Shown piece by piece: positions 36,972-49,479 of a DNA stretch of 64,000 nucleotides; the stretch's first letter is position 1, and each line of letters opens with the position of its first letter. The stretch comes from Chamaea fasciata. Lineage: Eukaryota > Chordata > Aves > Passeriformes > Sylviidae. The position numbers and the translations under genes are program-made. The notes beneath the pieces were generated by a model. The model was not told where the DNA came from. It did no database searches and saw only the letters and a program-made list of their open reading frames with translations. The stretch is taken from positions 4,682,501 to 4,746,500 of the forward strand of contig JARCOQ010000012.1 in NCBI GenBank assembly GCA_029207755.1, given 5' to 3'.

Positions 36972-38261
36972 ACTTTTTAAAAGGTAGTAGGAAATACTCT
37001 TGCATCAGGATGACTAATTATAGATTAGTCATGTGAACCACCTGCCCAGCTGTTTGCAGAACTTAAGAAAAGGTCAATGTTACAACTAGTCTGCTTCTGT
37101 GTTGTACTGGCTTACAGGAACCGATGCTTCTAAGATTCAACAACAGCAAGTGATAAACAGCTGAGCAAAATTATTCCGTGGGGCAACCCCTTTTGGGAAA
37201 AAAGGGCATAAATTTGATAGTTAATGAAAAATAAGCTTCAGTTAGTACAGTGATGACATAATGATGATGATAAAAATACTGATTTAGAGACAAAAATCAG
37301 AAAGAGAAGCACGTGCCTCAGTTTTATTAAGACTGTACTAATTTTTAACCAACTAAGCTATTTCTGTATAGTACTTATAAAATGTCTTGCGCAGTATTGA
37401 AGAGTTAACTGATCTAAATTTTTACTATCAACGAACCTTAAAAGATTTTTCTCTGACTTGAAAAATATTCCAGATTTATCCATGTAGCTGTGACTATTTG
37501 TTGTACAGGTACTAATAAAGAGGGGTCTGCTTTTGTGGGTTGCTGTTTGAGATGGTTCAGCATTCTTGCTTTCTTTTTTTCCACATGTTTCTTTATTTTG
37601 GACTCTCAGTTTATTTTTCTTTTGTTCATACACCAACAGTGGTCTGTGCTAGAAGGACTACAGCTTGTATGAAATAAGTAGAATGGTTTGGCCACTTTCA
37701 GATTAAAAGATGAGAATCTCAATTCCGTGGCATATAAGACAGGCCAAAATGGAAACCCTGCTGGGAAACATATGCATTTTTATGGTTTATTGTCAACCCC
37801 CTTTATTCTATACACAAATGGATAGAAGAAGAAGAAGACAGGATTAAGAGATTAGTTATGTCAGTTCCTTTTGGTTCCACTATATTACTGCTGTTTTATT
37901 AAATCGGGCTACTGACCAAATGTCTAGTTTCCCATTCTTGTGAAGGGTGTTTCTTCATGCCTACAATTGATTTTCACACTTTAATCAAAGACTATTCAAA
38001 ATTTTCAATAGAAAACTCAGGTATGTTTCACGGACTTAAAAAAAAATAGAATAAAATGAAAAACATTTACATTCTAGTCATGCAACACAACTAACTTGTT
38101 TAAGATACATGTCTCTGCATTGGGAGGCCTTTTCCCCCACTGGTGTTTTGGGAGAATGTTGTCAGATGTGATCTCTCCCTTCTTTGTGCATCTGTGTGAT
38201 ATTTCTAGGAGCTGCTGCTTGTCTGTGCACACTTTGCTGTCATGGTGTGTTTGGAGGTAAA
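36972..38261. other. non-coding, nothing recognised
   Basis: Unique AT-rich sequence between the tandem duplication and the second CR1 remnant, with only a short (GAA)n-like run near 37828. Confidence 0.65.
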
Positions 38262-38318
38262 ATCACAGAATATCCTGAGTTGGAAGGGACCCACAAGGGC
38301 CCTGGAGTCCAACTCAAG
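38262..38318 (-). repeat. CR1 LINE 3'-end remnant
   Basis: The plus strand starts AATCACAGAATATCCTGAGT, followed by TGGAAGGGACCCACAAGG and GAGTCCAACTC. This is a close match to the reverse complement of the bird CR1 3' terminus, so the element is on the minus strand. It is closer to the family pattern than the copy about 2.1 kb upstream, but has GGCCCTG where the usual pattern has GATCATC. No coding part of CR1 is attached. Confidence 0.82.
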
Positions 38319-38859
38319 TTAAATAAATATTTAAATAAGCCTGTTCCGTAGCATGATACAGCAAAGCAGAATTAATGACAAAGTATAAAATAATTCAAGC
38401 TGAGCAGGAACAGTGTGTTGGCTGGGCCTTATTCATTCAGCTTTAGTAATGGGAGCCCCCAGTGTCACAGCTACTGTGGAACATGCAGCAAATATGTCCT
38501 GAAATACGTTTGACAATGTGTGTAAGAAGTCCTCCATTTAAAATGGGATGGACAAGAATAATCCCATAGTATCTATGTTTTACCATCGGATTTTAGCCTT
38601 AGCAACGCTGACATAACATAATGTAATGGAAGACATCAAATATATCTATGCATGAGTGGGGGGAGTGTTTGTGGATGGAGACGGTGCACAGAAAGCTTAC
38701 TTTTGAAATTATGAAATTGCTAAAAATGTGTCCCATTTCAATTTTAATATTTTAGAAGTTTACTAACTCGCATCATCTATTGTAAGGCTTTGATCTTGTA
38801 AGTACTGGCACTGTGCACAGCAGGAGCATTTGATTTAGGGTAAGTGCATGTGGTGACTG

Positions 38860-39490
38860 CCACAAAAATCAAGTGAAATTAAACAAGCAGCTGAGGCCTT
38901 TGTGTTATTAGAATTCTAGAGCTTCTTGTCTACCTCTCTTTTTCAGCAACATTAGGTAGGAAATGAATATGGAGTGTGAACAAGGAAAAGGCTAAATAAT
39001 TATGTAAGCTCAGCCTTGCTGACAAAGGAGATGCCTGCTTACGTACCTTCTGTTTGCAGTGCAGCCACCCCACAGTTCTTTTCTAAATGATGCAGTGCAT
39101 TTTTTACCTTATCTCCTTTTCTTATCACCTTTTAACTTAACTGTACATCCCTCTGTCTATTCCTTCATGGTGTAAGAGTGATTTGTGGCTAGTAATTTGA
39201 CTGCCTGCCTCCTCCCTTTCTGAACATTTGGCTTTCTTGGTTATACCACTTACTGTGCCCTAGCCTTTACAAAGGCAAAGCAATTAATTCAAAGACCCAA
39301 GCACATGCTGTACACTAGAAAAGCTGCTATTATTTGCAATCACTTCATTTGCTGAAACTAGAAATTCAAATCTCTATAAAGCTTTACTGCAAATAGTATT
39401 CACAGACCTTTATGCTGAGCTTATACTGTCATTTAAAATAGTATATCTGCATTCGGTGGACAAACTACCTTTTTGTGAATTCAGCAGCAG
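38860..39490. promoter_or_regulatory. candidate conserved non-coding block
   Basis: About 630 bp without repeats or homopolymers. It contains clustered AT-core sites such as AGCAATTAATTC near 39280, CTAAATAATTATG near 38992 and TTTGCAATCACTTCATTTGC near 39334. The texture resembles conserved regulatory DNA but nothing here proves it. Confidence 0.22.
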
Positions 39491-42060
39491 CACTTTGTCA
39501 TCCTAAAGAAAATTACTCAAAGGACTACAGTATGATAGTCATTTATGAGCTGTGCTACTGTATGGGATTATGGATTGTCTTCTATCTTCTTACCACAGAA
39601 GTCTCTGTTTTGCTTTCTCATTATTTTATCCCTTTGCTTATAGGCATGGTAGGAAATTAGGATATTTTACTTATAGCTGGTGATGATTGTTATTTTTATT
39701 CACAAAAGGCAGGGACAGGGAAGTTATTAAACTTATTCTCTTGAGTGTAAAAGATAATCATCACTTCATTTTTTCGTGACTAAGATTCTCCATTTGCTTC
39801 ACAGAATTACTGTAAGGGAGGACTGTGTTTTGAGGCTTGAATTAGCATGACAATTAAGGAGATTCAGATCAACGGCTGCTGATATAGATATGATATGTTT
39901 AGTACTATTTTATTCTCATGGAAATGAGTTATTTTTCTGTACTGTGCCCACATAGAAGATAAACATAATTCCATACTGATATACGAATAGCTGTTCATTA
40001 CTATAATATTCTAAGGAAAAATACTTTGTCTCTTTCCAGTGCCATATGGCTGGAGGTTTAGGATTCAAAAGTACAGCTCTTGAATAGCTTGTACTAAATG
40101 AGCTTTTTCAGCTGTTATTTGAAGTATTGTGAGTAATCCTGTAATATGAATAGAAATACCACTGTGCCATAGTTATCATTAGCTAATGCTTTTCAGATAT
40201 TAACATTTACATAACAAAATTACATAAACACCTTTGGCTTAGGCACTCCATGAACTAACTTGATTCCTGTTGCCATTTTGTGCAGTTTGGCTTTCGTCCA
40301 ATCTTGTTTACAAAAAGGAAGGGTCAAGGAATGCCAATCTGGTTTAACATGTCATATGAAGTACTCACTGAAGTACCAATACCAGTGCTATTTAAATCAA
40401 GAGAAACCTTGTGCACCTGATCCTCACAATGGCACTGTGCATTTGACATACATTGGTTGAATTTTTAAACTCTCTTGTTGGTGATTTATTTTCTCAGAAA
40501 TGGCAACTACCAGCAAAATACGCACAGGAAAAAGCATCCCCTCACAACATTAAGCTGTTCAGAAATCCTTCCTAAGTTATACAACATCTTTCTGTTTTTG
40601 TTGAACTTCACAAAAAAATGCTTTTACTTTTGTTCTTCTCTCATTTGATTTTCTTCTAGGTTATTAAATTTTTCTGTCTTTAAGTACTGTTTGTTGCTTC
40701 TTCTGTTCTGTTCACACATTTTTGAACTCTCCAGTGCATCACCCACGATGAGCAAGTTCTTGTTTTACTTTACTTGCCATCTTTTTGCTATTTTAAAGCT
40801 TTCTTTTAATCTGGCACATCAAAAGAAATTAAGAAAAACGAATACTATGTTTGAATTTAAATCACAGTTCAAGTGGAAATTCAGATAATGTCAAGTTATG
40901 GCACTTTACTGTAAACTAAAGAGATCTAGATGAAAATATTTAGAAATTTAGGGTCCAGTTAATCAAGGTCATTCAAACAAATCAGGATTACTCCCATGAT
41001 TAAATCCTTATCAATGTGGATGAAGGATCAAAATGGGTAAGGCGTAACTAGACCACAAATGTGTTATGGTTGAAGTATTTAATGGAATGTGCCCACAACT
41101 GGTGTTAAAATGAAAAAAAAAAAAAAAAAGAATGAATTACCACAAGGGCTGCACTCCTGAAAAAGGAAAGATAGTGGGATTTTCTGAAGGATCATACAAT
41201 TTCAAAGCAGGTTTTTGGAATCCTGTGAAAATAGAGCCACACAGATATATCAAAGCTGTAGGTGCAGCATAGAATTAACAAGGAAGACAATACACCCCCA
41301 GACCACATGATTTTATAAGAAAAGGATTTGAACTCATACTTGGATAAGTGTGTTTATGAATTAAGGAAATGATGCCAAATTACTTTTTCTCAGGGATGAT
41401 CGAGAAATCATTCCTGAGAAATGGCCTTGATTTCTCTGCCATCACAGAGCTTCTGTCTTGGTAAGATTTTGACCCATTTTGTCTCCATCATGTATTTCAG
41501 ATGAATGCTCTGAATTTCTAATGACACTTTGCTTGTGTCAAGCTTTTGCAAATTAAGAGCTTAATAAAAATACCCATAAATCTTTACCTAACAATGACTG
41601 TCTTAGAGGCCACATCCTTTCTTTGTCACATGAACTACTGGCTAGTCAAAGAATTCTAGTGTTCCAGTGGTCCATGACCATGGTTAGTTGGTAATTACAC
41701 TTTCTAAGATAAGTCATTAGGACTTAAATTCTGAGACTATTGCTTATTTGACAAAGGATCAGCACCACTAAGAGCTAGAGCTTTACCTTTGTTTCCTGTG
41801 CTGTTATGATATCTAAGAACACTGAGAGCCTCCCCTCTGTACTTGTGAATATTTATCTAGGTAGGGTTAAATCATCAGATTAATTTGCTTATGTTTTATC
41901 CAGCAGCATGTGATAGAAAGAATATTGATGCTGCCTTGCAAGTTTGCTACTGTGCTTTGTGCCTGAGGTTTTCAGATAGCACCACTGTACATGGTGGGAT
42001 GTCACTTTAACCTGAGGGAAACTATTGGCCAGGCTCTAATGATTCTCTCCAACATCTGAT
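39491..42060. other. non-coding, nothing recognised
   Basis: Unique AT-rich sequence with the A17 tract at 41113. On the minus strand an isolated GTTCAAATCC lies near 41325-41334, but no cloverleaf or A box accompanies it. Confidence 0.65.
41113..41129 (+). repeat. poly(A)17 tract
   Basis: Seventeen A bases. The upstream 100 bases show no AATAAA signal or recognisable SINE, so it is treated as a simple homopolymer. Confidence 0.95.
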
Positions 42061-42123
42061 AACTGCTAGATGAACTTAGACGATGCAACTTTCAATCTGT
42101 AAAATCAGAAATAGAAATGTCCA
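42061..42123 (+). repeat. 63-bp dispersed inverted repeat, copy A
   Basis: This 63-bp sequence begins AACTGCTAGATGAACTTAGA and ends AAATAGAAATGTCCA. Its reverse complement is found at 48184-48246 with three mismatches (60/63 identical). Similarity stops abruptly at both ends. I do not recognise the family. No terminal-repeat signature, flanking target duplication or tRNA promoter box is evident. Confidence 0.9.
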
Positions 42124-45100
42124 ACTCTGCCTGGGGCAGTTGGTTGGCATGTGGAACCTGCAGTGCAGCATGAGTGAGGTGGTGCTCCTGCAGCTGGAGT
42201 GAAACATGGAAGTGCTTTAGCCTGGCAGCTTTATTTGTCTTTGCAGAGATACAAATAAAGCATATTTTGTTCCAGTTTCTGGAGCATCTATGGAGAAACA
42301 TTTTGGGGTTTGATTCAAATGAAAGAATGGTAGTAGGGCACCAAGCACCAGAACTCCAGGATGAAAAAGGCTGCTTTTCTGAGATTGAGGCCCAGAGATG
42401 ATTTCCCATTATACTAAGAACACTATTGGGAGAAATAGTTTTTTCAGTCTTGCAAGACACAGCCAGTCAAGCTGGAGCATTGATCATTATCTAGTCCTGC
42501 AAGAGCAGAATGTAGGAACTCTTAGGCCGTCACAAGGAAGGGAGAAGATTTTGTTCCTCTGTTATTGCACCTTGTCCCTCTCTTTGAGTCAGCTTACTCT
42601 CTTGCTGTTTGAAGTCTTTCGGTGGATGTTTGGACAAGAGACAAGAGCTGTTTAATTATACCATAAGTGGTGCAGAAATGAAGGCAGAATGTTTGTTTAC
42701 AAGACTGAAGGGTGCATGGTAATGCTTTGTGACAAGTCTGAGTTTCTCAACAAATGGAGATCCCCTTGTTCCAGGAAGAGTTATATGCTAGATATGATAG
42801 GTTTCACTTTAAGAGAATATTGTCTGTGGAAACAGGAGTTGCTGGGTGAAAGAATAGCTATTACAATGCAATACCTCTAACTACAAAATTCTCAAGATTT
42901 CACTGTGACACTGAAATTTAATTTGTGAATTTAAAGATTTACAGGCACAATAAAAATTTTATTTGTTATCAATTTCCTTTGTTAGCAATAGAAGCTTTAG
43001 TTTTTTCTATTTTTTTCACTCTGTTTTTACTTTGCTAAGCTGGTACCATCCTGTTTTACATTCAAAAACTGTTAGAAAATGTTATTCAAATATATATTTT
43101 TATAGCATGTAAATTTCGATATTTGTTTGGTTTGTTCTTCCTCACACACAAAGTATGTAAACCAGATTCCAATAATGCTTTAAAATAAAGCTGTTAGTCT
43201 AGTGAGGAAAGGTCAGAGCCAGAATTTTATACTGCTTGTTGATTTATAGCACTGTGTGGTTTGTAAAAAGACAAAATGATAATTCAGGCAAACAAGATAC
43301 CAGTGCAGAACTCTGCCCATTCTAGGGCTGAAGCAGTTTTTGCTTTTCTGCCTGGTTCATTTTGTCTTAGTGACAAAATTGTATAAACACTTCTAGCCAG
43401 GGCTATAAACTGTGTAGAGTTTAATTGTTGTGCCCAGTAGAGTTTTAAGTTCCAAGCCTTAAACAGTAAAGCAGATTTCAATTCCTTAGGGTACTACCAT
43501 ATTTTTAGTTAGGACTAAAATACAACAGTTGCCTGAGGAAGAAGTTTTAGTCAGAAAAATATTTGAAGTAGGCAAAAGCCTTATTTAAAATTTTACTAGA
43601 AAATGAGAATTCTGCACCGGTTGTCAGAAAATATAACATGCTAAGGCACAGGAAATCTGTCTAAATGGTGTTACTAGGTGGCCATTGGGAGTGTTTAACA
43701 GAGCTTCTGGTACCTGCCTGACAGAGAGTATGGGTGGAAATCTTCTGGCACACAGTGCAGCAGGCTGAGTTTTTGCCACTACTTATCTGTGACTCTAAGA
43801 GGAAAGGTGAATAAAATGTTCTCTAATCTGCTCTACCAAAGATATAATGAAGAAAAAGGGTTTTTTGAGTTTGTCAGCTGTACAGTTCTTGTGGTTGATG
43901 CACCTTTCCACCAGGAAGGACAGGTGAATTCTCTTTGTTTTGCATAGGCTGTTAGACAGCTCTGAGGGACTGATCCTTCCTTCCACAGCCATGGCAACTT
44001 CTGCTCTAAAAGAACAGCCACCACTGAAGCCTGATGAATGTTGGCTCATGGAAGGGGAAAGCTTTGCATTTAGAACAATTTTGCTGCTTCTAAATAGTGT
44101 CACCTTTCCCTTGTCTAAACCATACTTGCCTCTGCCAGCAAGAAAGTCTAAAAGATGTGCTGTATCTCCAGAGACATTGCAGCACTGGAGAAATGATCTG
44201 TTGATGTCACTTCTAGGCTGGGGTGTTCTGTGGTTCTATACATGAGGTGCAGTAGGGATGCTGAGAGACCAGGAACTGCTCCTGCTTGGTGTCCCCATGG
44301 AAGGAGGCCTGTGCTTATACTCCCAAATCAGAAGGGTGCAGCCCACTCCATTGATTCTGTTGCTGCTTTATGGACAAAAGGAGGCTTTATATCATGTGCA
44401 GTCTAATTGCATTTTAAATAAGGAGCTCTCAGGTTTTAGTTTTTCTGTGACTGTTGTGAGGGATGGACATAGAATATTTTATAATGGACAAATAACTGCC
44501 TGCTTCAGGAAGCAGGGAAAATAGAAGCCAAATGTAAGCATGAGTAAGAGTATTTAGACATGATTGTGATTCAAGGGATAGAGTCACAGAACAACTTCAA
44601 AGATTCCTGCTAGTCGACAGGACATTTGGAACAGACTGAGATGAGAAAAAAGCATTCCCTCTGCATTACAAAACTCTGGCATTCTCTTTCAAACGGCTAA
44701 TTAGGAAAAATAGGTAGCATCCACAGATGAAAGCACTGTATGCATCAATCTTAAAAATAAAGACATGATTATGGAATATTTGGTACCAAGCATCTAGACA
44801 TTGGTCTCCCATAAACTTGTTTGTGTATCTGAGAAATAGAATTTAGAACTGTAAAAGACAAACTTCTTTAAATCATAGTGCAGAGTGCCTTTTTTTTTTT
44901 TTTTAAATTTGATTTGAAATTGCTTTCCCTTTAAAAGATAGATTTCCTCAAGCATTTTTTCTGGGGTATTTCTACCCCAATACCATTAAAGAAAACTTTT
45001 CAGTCAAATGATTTGCAGATCAGGGTACCACAATATATTTGATGATCACAAACATTCTTTGAGGACACATGCTAAAGTTGACAGACACATCAGCTCTTGC

Positions 45101-46213
45101 TAGCCTGAAACAGAGAATAGATATCTGTTTGGTATGTACAGAGTTTTCCATGGTCCTAAAGCCAACACGAGGATGTTTCAGGCATAGCCTGAATTAATTA
45201 TTTGAAAAGTTTTATGGCTTCCTCCTATGGAGCTGGTGTTCTGATTGCAGCTGTGTGGGGCTGTAGGATAATGTTTATGGTAAGATGGCAAGACATGTGA
45301 GGAGACCCTGTCCTAATTCTGACACTTGGTGTAGTTGTAATATGGAGTCTGTCTCTTCCCAGAAATGGTAACAAATATTAGATTTGACCCTTCATTGCAC
45401 ATATGGATGGCACATCTGAATTTTGTCATACTCATCAGGTTTTGGTGCAGTAATTATTTTTGCTTAGTTCTCCTCTTGAAGGTTGTCACAATTTCCCTTC
45501 AGAGCTGAACTGAGGTCAATCATCTTAAGCCCATTACTATACCAAAAGTTCTTATATTTCACGCCAGTCAATATAAAATATTGAACTATATATTAGTCAC
45601 CTGCATATTTTTTTGCTGAAGTTTGGTTGCCAGTTTTCATATGTGAAATATTCAGGTAAACATATGGAAATTTTCCACATTGAGGTTTTCATACTGCTTT
45701 ACCTAATGAGAAAATGTCTTATTCTTCTGTGGGTTAATTCTTCTCACATAATATCTTTTGCCACAGCAGCTCTGAAGGCAGTGGATGATCCAAGGAGAGA
45801 GGGTCAAGACTCTCCTAACAGAAGTTTCCTGTACAATTTATATTTGCAGGGAGATATAAGAAAGGTGTTGAAATTTGATGAAGTTTCCTCACATTTTGGA
45901 GTCCTCTAAATAGTTATGAGGGCTTCATAACAGTTACGAAAGCCAGCATCCTTCTCTAAACTGAAAATCTTTCAAAATCCAAATCCCTGATTGAGGTAGG
46001 GTGTAAGTACCTGTGAATTTATCAGCTGGATGTAGAGAGGGCAAGTTTTCTTTCTTTTCTTGGTTAAGCATTATATTTTTTCTCTCCTTCCGCGCCTCTT
46101 ACCAGTTTTTTAGTGGTGATGAGACTGAATTGCAAATGGTTGTTTTGTTTGTAAATAAAGAATTGCATTAAATTTTGCTGGACTTAAGTACCATTTCAGA
46201 CAAAGCAGAATTA
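42124..46213. other. non-coding, nothing recognised
   Basis: The first part of the interval between the two inverted 63-bp copies. It holds the T15 tract and chance open frames up to 122 codons. No transposase, integrase or other mobile-element gene is seen, which argues against one large transposon bounded by the pair. Confidence 0.6.
44890..44904 (+). repeat. poly(T)15 tract
   Basis: Fifteen T bases in otherwise unremarkable non-coding DNA. Confidence 0.95.
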
Positions 46214-46274
46214 TATTCCTGCAAGGATAATGATCCTAAGAGGCATTGTATTCCTGCAAGGGCAATGATCCTTA
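46214..46274 (+). repeat. 35-bp-period imperfect tandem duplication
   Basis: TATTCCTGCAAGG followed by AATGATCCT appears at 46214 and again at 46249, a 35-bp period. Two adjacent bases differ in the middle and the second copy diverges after about 24 bases. Confidence 0.85.
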
Positions 46275-46439
46275 AAATTTGAGCACCCTGTCCTGATTTC
46301 CAAGGCATTTCTCTGTGGCACGTAAAGGATAGCTGAACCATACCAGATCCCTGTTGGACTGTTTGATTTAGGAAAGAACAACACAGCTATGTGTGTGGAA
46401 AAAATGCCTTCTGATGACCTGTAATAGCCGCAAGAATTT

Positions 46440-47050
46440 GTTGGCATGTGGAAATGTAATTAGGAACACGTGGATCCCAAGAGCACAGGAGAGTTTGTGG
46501 CCCAGGGGCTAAGCCCAGAAGCATAATGTGCTGAAGTTGTGAGTAGAATGACCAGTGACAATGGTGTTAATTATGTGTGTCGGTAGCGTATAAAAATACG
46601 CCTGTCATAATGCTGCTTTTAATGGCAATTGCAGAATAAATGTATTGGCTTGAAAGTATGCAGCAAGAGTCATGGCCAGAATTAATTTAGGCTTTGATAA
46701 CTTCTAGTATCTAAGTATGTAGAGCTCATAAATTCTGTTTGAGCTACAGATATCTTTGCATCTGGCTGCAGACTCCAGTTGGGTAGGAGGACTGAGCTTT
46801 CGTCCTTGTATTTTCATTTTGGACTGAAAAATTTAGTGCATGACTGAGGCCTTTTGGAAAAGTGTAAGGGAAAACAAGGCAAAAAGCAATTTATGGAGAT
46901 CCAGTCGAGCTCTGCATGTACACTCCAGAGCTAATGGGATCTAATGCAGATGTTAAGCATGACGAGCTGACTTTGGGAGCTCTCCCAAGGATGTGTGGAG
47001 TCAGTTTGATATCGTAAGGGCCAGATCAAGCTAATGCAAAAGGACTGCTT
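46440..47050. promoter_or_regulatory. candidate conserved non-coding block with CpG palindrome
   Basis: A repeat-free segment containing GTTAATTATG, the 16-bp inverted repeat GCGTATAAAAATACGC (46586-46601) with two CpGs, TTTTAATGGCAATTGC, and CTAATGC-type sites. Retained CpGs in an otherwise CpG-poor window hint at constraint or an unmethylated state (inference). Confidence 0.28.
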
Positions 47051-49479
47051 TTCTATTGGGAGGTTCTGGAATACCAGTCTCGCAAAGTCAATGCAGTGTG
47101 GCTAGAGATCACACAATAGAGGAGACAGGAGGTCACTTTTTCTGCAGCATTTACACTCCAGGTGGGGTTTATACCTGAATGGCAGCAGCTTTGTTGGAAA
47201 CACTGACATGCAGCTAGTGGATTACTGAAAATTTTAATTACATTGCATTTTCTTCCCTTTTCCAGGGCCACCGCCCTGTCCACTCAGCATAGCCCTGTTC
47301 ACTCACCATAGTGTGCATCAATCAGCCGCTTTATTTATATCATGATAATACATGACTATGTATATCAACAAAAGTTGTTTCTGCATCTGTGGGCTGAGTG
47401 AATAGCGTAACGTTGTATTCTGAGGTGATTTAATCACTATGTATGAAATCTCAGGAGTAAGAAGGCCACTTTCTATTAAAATTTTCTATTACAAAATTTA
47501 TTGGGCCTATCAAAGTTACTATCCAAAGCAGATTTTTATGGAGATGATCTCTTTCAATTCCCTGCTCAGCAGTCTCAGGTGAACTAACCGTATAGGAAAG
47601 TAGCAGCTTAGAAGATGTTTTGCTCCAGACATTTTGTGTTACAGGCAGATGAATGGAAGTCTGCATCAAAGAGCTTCATTTTTTTTTATGGTTCAGTGTT
47701 CAGGTGGAATATAAGTGCAACCAAAGCAAATGCTGACAGCCTTACATTCATCTCAGGAACCTTTCCTTCCTTCCCTTGAGAGAAAGGGAGCCAAGAAAAA
47801 GGGATCTGTAGAATTGCATCTAAAATTCCCTAATTATATCATATGATGTTTCTGTGGGGAATTAAAAAGTGTAAGGCTAAAATGAGGAAGATATTTTTGT
47901 TCTCTTTTTGTTGTTTGTACATGACTGAGCCTGCTTTAAAGTAACTACAAGACAATACGAACACATAATTTTGTTGAGAAGAATTAGCCCATTTTTAAGC
48001 TACAATGACACTTTCAATGACCAGTATTTTGAAGTATGAATTTCATTATAGTACTGGAGATAGAAGTATTTTATATTTTTTAATTGGGCACATCAATTAG
48101 ATACGTGCACTGACATCTCCTAGTAGTTTAAGCTAGGTGAAGACTTAGGTAAACACTGCTTTGTGCTTGCTCACTTTTCTACATCGACATTTCTATTTCT
48201 GATTTTACAGATTGAAAATTGCATTGTCTAAGTTCATCTAGCAGTTGCTGTAGAGTAAGTTTACTTTCCAAAGCATCTACATTTGTGAACAGTGAGATGC
48301 TTTGCCCCCCTCAAAAAATACCCAAATTCAGGTTTCATGCCATCAAGTTAGTAGCGGGGTTATGATTTTGTAGGTGTAGAAAGTGCAGGTGCTAACTGGA
48401 GAGATTTTGCACGTCACTCACATGTCTAAGTGGCATATACTTTTGAGATACTTTAGAAAAAGAAAATGTATATTGATGGTGCTCTTCATAGATTGTTTCT
48501 CTTGCACCATATTTCTTGCAGACACATGAACTATTCTGCCATATGTTGTTGATCTAAAATTCTTACTAATATTCATGTAAATTTTAAATGCTATTAGACT
48601 ACTTTTTTTCCAAAGCAGCCTGCTTAGAGAAAATTGTGATCCTTCTGAGAAGTACGTCTGGCAGCCCTGTCTCCTACAGCTGCCGTTGCTGTGATGTGGT
48701 TCTTTTGAGGCAGTACTTGACCTGCCATCAAAACTGCGACAGCGCAAAGTGCAAGTTATGAGGAAACACATCCACAAATGTACCTGTTAATGTGGTTTAT
48801 CATTTAATGGAGGTATTACGTAGGAATTGGCTCACTCGTACGGACCCAGACACCTCGCTGGATTTTCACAGTAAATGCAGTCTAATACATCACTGTGTTT
48901 TTCACTAGGGGACAGATTTTGCTGAATAACCCCACAGAAGATCAGATAGACCAGACAAGGAAGACATTTTTTTTTTTGGTCTATCCTGGTCTGTTTTCAA
49001 GTTATGTATTTTTTTCATTACTCTGGGAAACAATACCTTTCATGAAGGAGAATTAAACATGGGCGTGAGAGAGAATGTAAGACAAAGAGAGCAGAAACAC
49101 ACGATGTCACCACTCGAGCAAGTTGGTCTGTTCAAGAGCTGACAAGTACAGCCAGCATGGAAAGTCTGTGATGCTGGTAGGTGGTGAGAGACAAGGACAT
49201 AATCCACTGGCAGGAATAAGTATGGCTTTGTGTAACAGGTTAAGAATATTACTAGCAGAGTAATGATTAAATGTGCCTTTGATGCTTTCTTGAATGCATT
49301 GCATGCACCATTAAACGTAAACCGAGTTTGCTTTATATCAAGCCAAAACATTATGGATAAAGGAGCCATGAAACCATCATTACCAGTAACTGGAAATCTA
49401 TCGTGCAGCTACTGCGCTGCCAAGAAGCAAGTGACTGGAAGGTAGCAAACTGGGGGGTTCTTAAATAACAACCCTCACT
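47051..49479. other. non-coding, holds inverted repeat copy B
   Basis: Apart from the 63-bp copy at 48184-48246 nothing is recognised. Open frames up to 119 codons on the minus strand lack domains. Confidence 0.6.
48184..48246 (-). repeat. 63-bp dispersed inverted repeat, copy B
   Basis: The reverse complement of this segment matches 42061-42123 at 60 of 63 positions, without gaps. The two copies face each other across about 6.1 kb. The bases outside the two copies do not match as target-site duplications, so reading them as the terminal inverted repeats of one transposon is not supported. If one transcript covered both, they could pair as a long RNA duplex (inference). Confidence 0.9.

Noticed and set aside
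41325..41334. tRNA B-box-like GTTCAAATCC on the minus strand
   Set aside because: No A box, acceptor stem or cloverleaf can be drawn around it.
42061..48246. Reading the inverted pair as terminal repeats of one 6.2-kb DNA transposon
   Set aside because: The flanks show no target-site duplication and no transposase frame lies inside.
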